A DNA stretch of 10,984 nucleotides, from NCBI GenBank assembly GCA_902803345.1, contig CADCPV010000463.1:1-10984 (forward strand), read 5' to 3'. Origin of the DNA: an uncultured Eubacteriales bacterium. GTDB taxonomy: Bacteria > Bacillota_A > Clostridia > Lachnospirales > Lachnospiraceae. Positions 1-7,742 of this stretch are shown piece by piece. Numbering within the stretch: position 1 is the stretch's first letter; each line of letters starts with the position of its first letter. The notes beneath the pieces are model-generated. The model did no database searches, was not told the DNA's origin, and saw only the letters and a list, made by a program, of their open reading frames with translations. The translations under genes were made by a program, and so were the position numbers.

Positions 1-792
1 AAGCTCCGTGCAGTTATGATAACGGCGCTCCTTGGATTTCTGGGTTGCCCGGAAAATGATCTGCTCCAGAGCAACCGGGCAGTCCGGATTGATCTCCGAA
101 GGCGGAATCATAGTTTCATTCATGTGCGCAAGCGCGACCGCGACCTGGGTATCCTTGTCAAAAGGCACCCGTCCGGTAATCATCTCGTACATGACAATAC
201 CGAGGGAGTAAATATCACTCCGCTCGTCGCAGGGCTGTCCCTTGGCCTGTTCCGGCGCAATATAATGTACGGAGCCGAGTTCGGCTTTCTGTCCGTGCTT
301 CGTTTCTTCCGTCACGCCGCGGGCAATGCCGAAATCCGTTACTTTCACTTTTCCGTCGCGGGACAGGATGATATTCTGCGGCTTGATGTCGCGGTGTACA
401 ATGTGGCGGGCGTGCGCAGCACGAAGACCCACGGCAACCTGGGCGGAAATCGCCATGGTTTCGCGGGAACTGAGCATTCCCTTGCGGCGGATATAGTCCT
501 TTAAGGTGATGCCGTCAATCAGTTCCATCACGATGTAGTAAGTCGAACCGACATTCCCGACATCGTAGACACTGACAACATTCGCATTCGTAAGGCTTGC
601 AGCAGCCTCGCCCTCTGTCCGGAATTTCTCGACAAAATTCGAATCTTCCGACAGAGATGACTTGAGCACCTTAATGGCAACGTCACGTTTCAGGCGCGCA
701 TCGTGCGCCTTGTACACGTCGGCCATTCCGCCCGAACCGATCCGCTCGATGATTTCATAGCGTCCGGCAAACACTGTTCCGCTTTTGATCAT
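1..792 (-). CDS. prkC: Hanks-type Ser/Thr protein kinase, PrkC/PknB family (N-terminal part, runs off window)
   Basis: This is the N-terminal 264 residues of a eukaryotic-like serine/threonine kinase; the 3' end lies beyond base 1 and no stop is met. The catalytic set is complete: glycine-rich loop GSGGMADVYKA (19-29), VAIK Lys41, alpha-C Glu60 (in FRTEGE), catalytic loop HRDIKPQN with Asp135 and Asn140, DFG Asp153, and GSVHYIAPEQ (173-182). The family normally phosphorylates cell-wall, division and translation proteins. Full members are about 600-700 residues, with a transmembrane helix and extracellular PASTA repeats that bind muropeptides; those parts are not visible here. The ATG overlaps the stop of the PP2C gene as ATGA (789-792), with AGAGG about 7 nt upstream, so translation is probably coupled to its phosphatase. 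The activation loop has Thr161 and Thr164 but lacks the Thr cluster usual close to the GSVHY segment. Kinase identity is certain; PASTA architecture is inferred from gene context. Confidence 0.95.
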   Translation of the reverse strand, partial: MIKSGTVFAGRYEIIERIGSGGMADVYKAHDARLKRDVAIKVLKSSLSEDSNFVEKFRTEGEAAASLTNANVVSVYDVGNVGSTYYIVMELIDGITLKDYIRRKGMLSSRETMAISAQVAVGLRAAHARHIVHRDIKPQNIILSRDGKVKVTDFGIARGVTEETKHGQKAELGSVHYIAPEQAKGQPCDERSDIYSLGIVMYEMITGRVPFDKDTQVAVALAHMNETMIPPSEINPDCPVALEQIIFRATQKSKERRYHNCTEL

Positions 793-1532
793 TCAAATAC
801 CTCTTCTGTATTAAACAGGACCACCGTGATGTTGTCCCGGCCGCCGTAAGCATTCGCGGCATCAACAAGGGCCCGGACGCGTTCCTCTACGGAAAGACTT
901 TCATCCAGGACCACTGATTTAATCTCTTCATCTCCGACCATATTGGTCAGGCCGTCACTGCAAAGAAGGATGTAATCCCCCTCTGCAAGATCTATTTCAA
1001 ACTGGTCGGCTTCGACTTCACTGTACACGCCGACCGCACGTGTGATCACGTTTTTCTTGCGGTTATATTCATCCGATCCGCGCGTAAGAAGACCGCGCGC
1101 AACCTGTTCCTCCACATACGAATGGTCGTGCGTGACCTGCAGGATCGACTGTTCATTCCTGTTAATGAGATAGAGACGGCTGTCGCCGACATTTGCGACG
1201 TAGGCCGTCCGCTCCAGAATACCGCAGGCGACAAGCGTCGTACCCATCCCGTAGCTTCTGTGCTCTTCGGAGGCTTTCCGGACCTCTAAGTTCGCAATCG
1301 AAACCGCCTGCTCCATGACGGTTGCAGGATTCATTTCCGGCTCTGAGTCAATGGAATCCACCATCGCCCGGACCGCTGTGGAACTTGCGACTTCGCCGAG
1401 CTTATGTCCGCCCATGCCGTCGCAGACGACCATCAGCGCCTCAAACACACCGACCGTACCGAGCGTCAGAAAGAAGGAATCTTCATTGTTTCTGCGCATC
1501 ATGCCCTTGTCGGTCATACCGTAAATATTCAC
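789..1532 (-). CDS. stp: PP2C-family Ser/Thr protein phosphatase (Stp1/PrpC)
   Basis: A 247-residue metal-dependent phosphatase that removes phosphate from substrates of, and from, the adjacent kinase; it is cytoplasmic with no signal peptide. All PP2C motifs are present: NNEDSF (15-20), DGMGG (38-42, metal-binding Asp38 and Gly39), GMGTT (95-99), VGDSR (115-119), ITRAVG (163-168), SDGL with Asp193, and GGRDN with Asp233. The length matches bacterial single-domain PP2C enzymes such as PrpC and PstP's catalytic domain. The start codon is GTG (1530-1532), set by an AAGGAGG Shine-Dalgarno at 1539-1545 with a 6-nt spacer. The next ATG is at residue 6, too close to the family N-terminus to be preferred. 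GTG overlaps the rlmN stop as GTGA, and the gene's own stop overlaps the kinase ATG. The stp-prkC pair is a conserved Firmicute arrangement, which supports the pairing. Confidence 0.96.
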   Translation of the reverse strand: MNIYGMTDKGMMRRNNEDSFFLTLGTVGVFEALMVVCDGMGGHKLGEVASSTAVRAMVDSIDSEPEMNPATVMEQAVSIANLEVRKASEEHRSYGMGTTLVACGILERTAYVANVGDSRLYLINRNEQSILQVTHDHSYVEEQVARGLLTRGSDEYNRKKNVITRAVGVYSEVEADQFEIDLAEGDYILLCSDGLTNMVGDEEIKSVVLDESLSVEERVRALVDAANAYGGRDNITVVLFNTEEVFE

Positions 1533-2578
1533 GAAGCCCCTCCTTTCTCCTGATCTCTGAGGTGTTTTCTCCGGAGCTGGCCGCAGGCACCGTCGATGTC
1601 CGTGCCGAGCTCTCTCCTAATTGTAGCATGTATTCCGTTTTTGACAAGTGTTTTTTGAAAAGCCTCCACGCGTTCCCGCGAAGGACGCTCGAAATGCCGT
1701 TCCGTCACCGGATTTACCGGGATCAGGTTGACATGTGCGTTTTTCCCGTGAAGAAGCGCGGCAAGCTTCTCCGCTTCCGCATCATGATCATTCACGCCCG
1801 CTACGACCGAATACTCATAGCTGACGCGCCGCCCGGTCTTTTCGAAATAGAAATCACAGGCGGATAGCACTTCGGAAAGCGGATAGGTTCTTGCGATCGG
1901 CATCAGTTCTTTCCGGGTCTCATCATCCGCCGCATGCAGGGAAAGCGCCAGCGTGACCGGCAGCTTCTCATCCGCAAACTCTCGGATCTTCTCCGGAATC
2001 CCGCAGGTCGAAACCGTGATGTTCCGGATGCTCATGTTGTATCCTGAAGGATCCGTGATCAGCCGGAGGAAGCGAACCACTTCGTCATAATTATCCATCG
2101 GTTCGCCGGAACCCATCAGCACGCAGTGAGAGATCCGCTCGCCGCAGTCCCGCTCAATCGCGTAGATTTCGCCCAAAATCTCGGAAGCCGTGAGATTCCG
2201 CACCAGTCCGCCGATCGTACTCGCGCAGAACCGGCAGCCCATCCGGCAGCCGACCTGCGTCGAAACACAGACGGAATTGCCGTAATGATAGCGCATCAGC
2301 ACGGATTCGATCATGTTTCCGTCCGGAAGCGCCAGGAGGTACTTTTTCGTGCCGTCCAAAGCACTCGTCTGTACGGTTTCGATCCGCAGGGCACCGATCG
2401 TATAGTTTTCGGCAAGCTTCTCCCGGAGTGCAGCGGAAAGGTTTGTCATCTCCGAGAAGTTTTCAGCCCTTTTCTCATGCAGCCAGGAAAAGATCTGCTG
2501 CGCGCGGAACGCTTTCTCGCCGATGGCAAGGATTTCCGTTTTCAGTTCGTCCGGCAGAAGTCCCCGGATTTCCTTCAT
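1529..2578 (-). CDS. rlmN: Dual-specificity 23S rRNA (adenine-2503-C2) / tRNA (adenine-37-C2) methyltransferase RlmN
   Basis: A 349-residue radical SAM methyltransferase that methylates C2 of A2503 in 23S rRNA and of A37 in some tRNAs. The iron-sulfur motif CRMGCRFC gives Cys111, Cys115 and Cys118. The two methyl-transfer cysteines are also present: Cys104 in SVCVSTQVG, equivalent to E. coli Cys118, and Cys332 in GACGQL, equivalent to E. coli Cys355. Other conserved segments are GSGEPMDN (156-163), ITVSTCGI (187-194), ALSLHA (211-216), NLIPVNP (284-290) and RRELGTDIDGACGQL (321-335). The length is typical of the family. The ATG at 2576-2578 follows AAGGAG and lies 12 nt after the rsmB stop; that stop overlaps the start of the ribosome binding site. 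RlmN rather than Cfr is supported by the housekeeping operon context and the Gram-positive RlmN-type motifs. Confidence 0.97.
   Translation of the reverse strand: MKEIRGLLPDELKTEILAIGEKAFRAQQIFSWLHEKRAENFSEMTNLSAALREKLAENYTIGALRIETVQTSALDGTKKYLLALPDGNMIESVLMRYHYGNSVCVSTQVGCRMGCRFCASTIGGLVRNLTASEILGEIYAIERDCGERISHCVLMGSGEPMDNYDEVVRFLRLITDPSGYNMSIRNITVSTCGIPEKIREFADEKLPVTLALSLHAADDETRKELMPIARTYPLSEVLSACDFYFEKTGRRVSYEYSVVAGVNDHDAEAEKLAALLHGKNAHVNLIPVNPVTERHFERPSRERVEAFQKTLVKNGIHATIRRELGTDIDGACGQLRRKHLRDQEKGGAS
1539..1545 (-). promoter_or_regulatory. Ribosome binding site of stp (decides a GTG start)
   Basis: AAGGAGG on the minus strand ends 6 nt before the GTG at 1532. It lies inside the last codons of rlmN. 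A full-strength site ahead of a GTG start that overlaps the upstream stop suggests that the phosphatase can be loaded both by coupling and by independent initiation. Confidence 0.8.
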
Positions 2579-2590
2579 AAGGCTGCTCCT

Positions 2591-3916
2591 TCAGGGTTTC
2601 CTGTAAAGTCGTGCAATGTAAAAACCGCTCCCGGGGAATTCGTCCGGAAGGATCTGGATCTGTCCCGATCCCGCTTCCCGGCTTTTGAGGCATTCCGGGA
2701 GATTTTCCGTGAAGGCCTGAAGCGAGAATTCCGGGTGATTCCGGAGAAATTCCGAAATCTGCAGGCTGTTCTCCGCCGGGTTCAGCGTACAGGTCGAATA
2801 CAAAAGCGTTCCTTTCGGCTGCACATAGCGGCAGACCGTATCAAGGATCGATTTCTGAAGCGCCTGAATCTCCCGAAGGCTCTTCTCTGTTGTCCTGTAC
2901 CGAAGTTCCGGGTTTTTTTGGAGCGTCCCGAGTCCTGAACAGGGGAGGTCCGCTATCACGAGATCAAAACGGTTTTCATATTCTTGATTGAATATTGAAG
3001 CATCCGCTTCCCGGACCTGTACATTCAGATAAGGCAGTCTTGCAAGGTTCTCCCGGATCAGTTTTGTCCGCTTCTCTGTGAGATCGCAGGCAACGGCTTC
3101 CGTATAATCCGAAAGCCCATCGAGAATCTGCAGGAGCTTCCCGCCCGGCGCCGAACACACGTCGAGGATTCTTTCGGGCATAAGATCCGAAACCGCTTCC
3201 GCAGCCATACAGGAACTGAGGTCCTGGATGTAGAAAAAGCCCCTTTTAAAGCCTTCTGTATGAAAGACGGGACTTTCTCCGTCCGCATAGTATGTATCGG
3301 CTGTAAGGCCCGTTTTTATGGGCTGTACGCCGTCTTTTTCAAGTGTTTCCGTGAATTCCTGTTCCGTGCAGAAGCGTTTACAGCGCCGGATCACCATTCG
3401 CGTATCTTCACGGCACATGGCTTCGGTAACGGAAAGGGCTTTTTCATCGCCGTACCACTGAATCAGCAGGTCTTTCAGTTTCTCCGGAATGCCCAGTTTC
3501 TGCCAGGGATCCAGCGCATTGAAAATCTCCTGCCCTTCACGCGAAATGCGCCGAAGCACCGCGTTCACAAAACCGGAAAGGCCCGCAAGGCCGGAACGCT
3601 TTGTCAGGGAAACGGCCTCATTGACCGGGGCATAGGATGCTTTGGAAAGAAACAGCAGTTCATAGCCTCCGATCTCAAGAATCCGAAGGATTTTCGGTTT
3701 CAGCTTCTTCAGCGGAGTTGTTGACACCTGCGCGATGACTGCATCAAGCGAGGTTTTCTTCTCTAAAACGCCAAGTGCAAGTTTTTCCGCAAAAGCCCTG
3801 TCCCGCCCGGAAAGCGCTGCCGTCTCTTCTTCGAAAATATCCCGGAGAAACACTTCTTCCGAAAAAACGCGGGAAAGCATCGAAAGCACACAGTCACGGG
3901 CAGTTTTTGCAGCCAT
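2591..3916 (-). CDS. rsmB: 16S rRNA (cytosine-967-C5)-methyltransferase RsmB
   Basis: A 441-residue SAM-dependent m5C methyltransferase (Fmu/Sun family) acting on C967 of 16S rRNA. An N-terminal NusB-like helical RNA-binding domain occupies roughly residues 1-130; YAPVNEAVSLTKR (95-107) and GFVNAVLRR (115-123) are typical of it. The C-terminal methyltransferase domain has SAM motif I DVCSAPGGK (252-260), motif IV DLPCSGLGT with Cys326, and motif VI YSTCTLNPAEN with the nucleophile Cys376. Both cysteines of the two-cysteine mechanism are present. Motif I has Ser256 where many members have Ala (CAAPGGK), a mild variation. The ATG shares one base with the fmt stop (TGATG), so it is probably translated by re-initiating ribosomes. 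Length is normal and no frame damage is seen. Confidence 0.97.
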   Translation of the reverse strand: MAAKTARDCVLSMLSRVFSEEVFLRDIFEEETAALSGRDRAFAEKLALGVLEKKTSLDAVIAQVSTTPLKKLKPKILRILEIGGYELLFLSKASYAPVNEAVSLTKRSGLAGLSGFVNAVLRRISREGQEIFNALDPWQKLGIPEKLKDLLIQWYGDEKALSVTEAMCREDTRMVIRRCKRFCTEQEFTETLEKDGVQPIKTGLTADTYYADGESPVFHTEGFKRGFFYIQDLSSCMAAEAVSDLMPERILDVCSAPGGKLLQILDGLSDYTEAVACDLTEKRTKLIRENLARLPYLNVQVREADASIFNQEYENRFDLVIADLPCSGLGTLQKNPELRYRTTEKSLREIQALQKSILDTVCRYVQPKGTLLYSTCTLNPAENSLQISEFLRNHPEFSLQAFTENLPECLKSREAGSGQIQILPDEFPGSGFYIARLYRKP

Positions 3917-4884
3917 CAGGTCGCATCCTCCGGCGCTTTTTCCTCTTCCGGCCGTCCGAGCACGATCCCCGGCTCGATCCGGTTGCCGCGAAGGAAGGCA
4001 TCCGTACCCATCCGCGGCTTTCCTGCGATCTGAAGCTCCGGAATCCGTATCGCGTCCTGGCCGCAGGAAACGGTAAAGGATGATTTATCCACAGCGACAA
4101 TGGATCCGGGCGCGGCATCAGCAGATGCATTCGGAACGACTTCCGCTTTCCAGATTTTCAGCATCTTCCCATTCAGATAAGTGTAGGCACTCGGCCAGGA
4201 ATTCAGGCCGCGGACCCAGCGTTCGATCTCTTCGGCAGATTGACTGAAATCAATCTCGCCCATGTCCTTGTCAAGCATGCGCGCGTACATCGTCGTCGTT
4301 TCGCCCTGTTTTATCGGATGCAGTTCTCCGGCTTCCGCCTGATCCAGTACCCGAAGAATCAGCGGACCGCCCATTTCGGAAAGCTTCGCAAACAGGCTTT
4401 CCCCGGTCTCATCCTTCGCAATCGGAATCCGTTCCTGCAGAAGGATATCGCCGGTATCAAGGCCTTCGTCCATCTGCATGATCGTAATGCCGGTCTCCTC
4501 TTCTCCGTTCAGGATCGCCCACTGGATTGGCGCCGCACCGCGGTATTTCGGCAGAAGCGATGCATGGACATTGAGACAGCCGTACTTTGCCGCCTGAAGC
4601 ACCGGTGTCCGGAGGATCACGCCGTAAGCCGCGACGACGATGACATCCGGCTCATAGCTTTTCAGTCTTTCTACCGTTTCCGGCTTTTTCAGGCCTTTCG
4701 GCTGGCGCACCGGAATTCCGTGCGCGAGTGCACACTCCTTCACCGGGGAAAAGATCAGTTTCTTTCCCCGGCCCTGTTCCCGGTCCGGCTGTGTATAGAC
4801 CGCGACAACTTCGTGGCGGCTTTCAATCAGGGCCTCAAGTGTCGGAACCGCGAAGTCCGGCGTACCCATAAATACAACTCTCAA
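3916..4884 (-). CDS. fmt: Methionyl-tRNA formyltransferase
   Basis: A 322-residue enzyme that transfers the formyl group of 10-formyltetrahydrofolate to initiator Met-tRNA, giving fMet-tRNA for initiation. The start MRVVFMGTPDFA is the family's conserved N-terminus. The catalytic residues lie in LNVHASLLPKYRGAAPIQW (Asn105, His107) and EGLDTGDIL (Asp143). The tRNA-binding C-terminal domain follows from about residue 205, including RWVRGLNSWPSAYT. The start codon is TTG (4882-4884), not ATG. The in-frame ATG is at residue 6 and would cut off the first strand of the Rossmann-like fold, whereas AAAGGAT (4891-4897) is spaced 6 nt from TTG. The gene lies 38 nt downstream of def, whose product removes the same formyl group, and overlaps rsmB by one base. 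The last dozen residues are a charged, poorly conserved tail. Confidence 0.97.
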   Translation of the reverse strand: MRVVFMGTPDFAVPTLEALIESRHEVVAVYTQPDREQGRGKKLIFSPVKECALAHGIPVRQPKGLKKPETVERLKSYEPDVIVVAAYGVILRTPVLQAAKYGCLNVHASLLPKYRGAAPIQWAILNGEEETGITIMQMDEGLDTGDILLQERIPIAKDETGESLFAKLSEMGGPLILRVLDQAEAGELHPIKQGETTTMYARMLDKDMGEIDFSQSAEEIERWVRGLNSWPSAYTYLNGKMLKIWKAEVVPNASADAAPGSIVAVDKSSFTVSCGQDAIRIPELQIAGKPRMGTDAFLRGNRIEPGIVLGRPEEEKAPEDAT

Positions 4885-4890
4885 AATCTT

Positions 4891-4897
4891 ATCCTTT
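4891..4897 (-). promoter_or_regulatory. Ribosome binding site of fmt (decides a TTG start)
   Basis: AAAGGAT on the minus strand ends 6 nt before the TTG at 4884. No comparable site is correctly spaced for the internal ATG of codon 6, which would be about 21 nt away. This fixes the TTG as the start and, with the protein family N-terminus, is consistent evidence. Confidence 0.7.
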
Positions 4898-4922
4898 CGC
4901 GCAGTTCAGGGATCAGAAGATT

Positions 4923-5474
4923 TCAGTTCTCCTCTTTTCCTTCTTCCTGTGCTTCTTTCTGCTGCTTTGCCAGCTCTTCGTTTGAAATGACGGAGCCAGG
5001 CTCGGCAAAATCCGTATACATATGGCCTTCCAGATGATCCACCTCATGGCAGATGCAGCGCGCCAAAAGCCCGTCGCCCTCCAGTTCGTATTCGTCGCCT
5101 TCGAGATCCGTGAAACGAACCTTTACATGCTCCGGCCGCGTCACGATGCCGCTCATTCCGACGTAACTTAAGCAGCCTTCATAGCCGCGCTGTTCGCCGG
5201 ACTTTTCCAGAATCTCCGGATTGATCATCGTAAAGCGCATGATCTCTTCCTCGGGGATTTCTTCGCCCTCTTCCGGTTCCGGCGTCACATCGATCACGAC
5301 GATCCGTTTCAGGATTCCGACCTGGGGCGCCGCGAGCCCGACACCGCCGGTTTCATACATCGTGTCATACATATCGTCCACGAGCTGCCGGATCCGCGGT
5401 GTCACAAGCCGAACCGGTTTGCATTTTTTCGTCAGTATTTCGTCGCCGAGCTGGCGGACATTCAGGATTGCCAT
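4923..5474 (-). CDS. def: Peptide deformylase
   Basis: A 183-residue metalloenzyme that removes the N-formyl group from nascent peptides at the ribosome exit. The three signature motifs are all present: GGVGLAAPQ (43-51, Gln51), EGCLS (99-103, metal ligand Cys101) and HEVDHLEG (143-150, ligands His143 and His147, catalytic Glu144). An acidic insertion rich in Glu lies at residues 66-78, ahead of the NPEI segment. The C-terminal tail after residue 160 is a charged Lys/Glu/Gln-rich helix-like stretch. The ATG at 5472-5474 follows AGGAAGGA. The gene begins 15 nt after the priA stop and is followed by fmt, the usual deformylase-formyltransferase pair. Length and motifs indicate an active enzyme. 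Confidence 0.97.
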   Translation of the reverse strand: MAILNVRQLGDEILTKKCKPVRLVTPRIRQLVDDMYDTMYETGGVGLAAPQVGILKRIVVIDVTPEPEEGEEIPEEEIMRFTMINPEILEKSGEQRGYEGCLSYVGMSGIVTRPEHVKVRFTDLEGDEYELEGDGLLARCICHEVDHLEGHMYTDFAEPGSVISNEELAKQQKEAQEEGKEEN

Positions 5475-5489
5475 GGTTTATTCCTTCCT

Positions 5490-7712
5490 CTATCGTTCAA
5501 AGCTGATAAACAGCCGTTCATTTCCGATGATTTCTTCGCTGATCTCCTCTAAAAGCCGCTTTACAAGAATCATGTCCTCCATGCTTCCGGTCTTGAAATA
5601 CAGCACCTGGCGGAACATGTCCTTCAGTTTGTAAATGCTCATCTCCGAAGGGCCTAAAAAGCGCGCCGGCACCGGAAGGCGCCTTTTTGCTGTTTCGAAA
5701 ATCCGCCGGATCGTCTCCTCCGTCTTTAAGGCATCCGCGCCGGAAAGCGTCATCGCCGTAAAGGTGCCCGCGGGCGGGTAATTCAGCTGGTTCCGGAAAA
5801 GCATCTCGTGCCGGTAGAACTCATAAAAGTCATGTCTCGCCGCCGCCTGCACTGCATAATGCTCCGGAAGATAAGTCTGTACGACACACTCTCCGGGTAC
5901 CGAAGCACGCCCCGCGCGGCCTTCTGCCTGGCACAGAAGCTGGAAAGTACGTTCCGACGAACGGTAGTCCGGCACATTCAGCGAAAGATCTGCCGCAAGG
6001 ACCCCGACCAGCGTCACATTCGGAAAATCATGGCCTTTTACGATCATCTGTGTCCCGACGAGGATATCCGCTTCATGATGCAGGAATTTCTCCAGAATCT
6101 CCCGGTGCCCGTCCTTTCCGGCGGTCGTGTCCGCATCCATCCGGAGCACCCGGGCATTGGGGAAGCACTCCCGCGCCATATCCTCCACTTTTTCCGTACC
6201 GGTGCCGAATGCCCCAAGAAGCGGCGAACCGCACTGCGGACAGGCTTTCGGCATCGGCGCTTCATAGCCGCAGATGTGGCAGTGCAGCATACCGTCCCGG
6301 TGCAGTTTCATCGCGACGCTGCAGTGCGGACAGTTTAAGGGTTCTCCGCAGGAGCGGCAGCTCACAGCGCCTGAATACCCCCTCCGGTTCAGGAAAAGCA
6401 TCACCTGTTCGCCCCGGTCCAGACGGTTTCGGATCTTTTCCTGCAGCGACCGGGAGAAAATCGAGCGGTTCTTCGCCTGAAGCTCCTCCCGCATGTCGAC
6501 AATTTCGACTTTCGGGAGCTGAGCACCTTCGACTGCGCGCTGATTCAGCCGGAACAGTGCGATTTCGCCCTGAAGGGCCCGGTGGTAAACCATTACCGTC
6601 GGTGTCGCGGATCCCAAAACAAGTTTCGCACCTGAAAGCGCCGCGCGCATCTCAGCCGTTTCAACCGTGTCGTATTTCGGAACCTGCTCGGAAATATAGC
6701 TCGGCTCATGGAATTCATCGATGATAATGAGCCCGAGATTCTTAAAAGGCGTAAACAGCGCGGATCTCGGGCCGATCATGACCCGGATATCGCCCTGCTG
6801 CGCCTTGATAAAGCGTTCGCATTTGTCGCCCTTCGTGAGTCTGGAATGCACAACCGACACCAGATCCCCGAAGCGCTCATAAAAGCGCATGACAGTCTGG
6901 TAAGTCAGTGCAATTTCCGGGATCAGGACAATCGCTTCGCGGCCCGAAGCCAGTGTCTTTTCAATCAGGCTCAGGTATACTTCAGTCTTGCCGGAGCCGG
7001 TAATTCCGAAAAGAAGCGATACCGGCCGGCTCTCCGATAGAATTCCGTCGACCGCAAGCTGCTGCTCCGTGTTCAGGGTCTTCGGCGTGACCGTTTTTCT
7101 TCGGCGCGCGATTTCCTCATGGACCGCACGAAGATCATCGCCGCTTTCCTGGGAACGCACCTGCAGGACACCCGCGTCAGCAAGGGATTTAATTGTCGGG
7201 TTCGAAATATTCAGCCGGTCTGTGACAATGGATCCGGGAAGCACCCGGTTTTCCTGAAATGCCGTGAGGAGCCGAAGCTTCGCATAATGCTTCTTCTGCT
7301 CTGCAGTCCGGATCATTTCGGAGAGTTTCTCTTCTGTCCCGACGAAAAGGAAATATCGTTCCCGTTTGGGTGTGACCTTCAGCTTATTGGGAAGCACGAC
7401 AGAAAGCGACTGGTACAGCGTTCCGCCGTAGCGCTCCCGCATACGGATTGCAAGTTCCTGCAGCTGTTCTTCGACGCCGAACCCGCGTTCCAGAACCGAA
7501 TCAATATCCTTGATCCGTTCCGGTGAGAGCTCCGGCGGCGGGCTTAACAGCCTTCCGATAATGAAGCCCTGACGCAGTTTCTGTGACCGTCCGAACGGCA
7601 CCCGAACCGGAGCGCCCGTTACCGCCCGTTCCAGAAGTTCCTCCGGAATCCGATAGGTGAACGGCCGGTCCAGATCCTTGCGATTGATGTCGATCACAAC
7701 CTCCGCAAACAT
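5490..7712 (-). CDS. priA: Primosomal protein N', replication restart helicase PriA
   Basis: A 740-residue 3'-to-5' DNA helicase that recognises stalled or collapsed forks and reloads the replisome. The N-terminal 3'-end-binding domain (about 1-105) opens with FAEVVIDI and has RPFTYRIPEEL. Helicase lobe 1 has Walker A GITGSGKT (236-243), Walker B IIIDEFH (329-335) and GSATP (367-371). The zinc region has eight cysteines in four CX2C pairs (452/455, 461/464, 478/481, 491/494). Lobe 2 has VGTQMIVKGHDFPNVTL (552-568) and motif VI QAEGRAGR (595-602). Walker B is usually DEEH and motif VI usually QVAGRAGR in PriA, so both are variant here, though the catalytic Asp332-Glu333 and the arginines remain. 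The ATG at 7710-7712 follows AAAAGGAG. An in-frame ATG at 7793 is rejected because the promoter lies between them. It is the first gene of the operon. Confidence 0.97.
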   Translation of the reverse strand: MFAEVVIDINRKDLDRPFTYRIPEELLERAVTGAPVRVPFGRSQKLRQGFIIGRLLSPPPELSPERIKDIDSVLERGFGVEEQLQELAIRMRERYGGTLYQSLSVVLPNKLKVTPKRERYFLFVGTEEKLSEMIRTAEQKKHYAKLRLLTAFQENRVLPGSIVTDRLNISNPTIKSLADAGVLQVRSQESGDDLRAVHEEIARRRKTVTPKTLNTEQQLAVDGILSESRPVSLLFGITGSGKTEVYLSLIEKTLASGREAIVLIPEIALTYQTVMRFYERFGDLVSVVHSRLTKGDKCERFIKAQQGDIRVMIGPRSALFTPFKNLGLIIIDEFHEPSYISEQVPKYDTVETAEMRAALSGAKLVLGSATPTVMVYHRALQGEIALFRLNQRAVEGAQLPKVEIVDMREELQAKNRSIFSRSLQEKIRNRLDRGEQVMLFLNRRGYSGAVSCRSCGEPLNCPHCSVAMKLHRDGMLHCHICGYEAPMPKACPQCGSPLLGAFGTGTEKVEDMARECFPNARVLRMDADTTAGKDGHREILEKFLHHEADILVGTQMIVKGHDFPNVTLVGVLAADLSLNVPDYRSSERTFQLLCQAEGRAGRASVPGECVVQTYLPEHYAVQAAARHDFYEFYRHEMLFRNQLNYPPAGTFTAMTLSGADALKTEETIRRIFETAKRRLPVPARFLGPSEMSIYKLKDMFRQVLYFKTGSMEDMILVKRLLEEISEEIIGNERLFISFER

Positions 7713-7742
7713 GCTTCTCCTTTTCTGCCCATAATCTGTAAT

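Noticed and set aside
16..504. 162-codon open frame on the plus strand
   Set aside because: It lies opposite the kinase gene, whose minus-strand translation has every catalytic motif. The plus frame has no recognisable domain and is a shadow.
2126..2938. 270-codon open frame on the plus strand
   Set aside because: It runs antisense across rlmN and rsmB, is Arg/Phe/Pro-rich, and spans the junction of two clear genes without a ribosome binding site.
4240..5037. 265-codon open frame on the plus strand
   Set aside because: It is antisense to fmt and def, crosses their intergenic gap, and has no motif. Both minus-strand genes are unambiguous.
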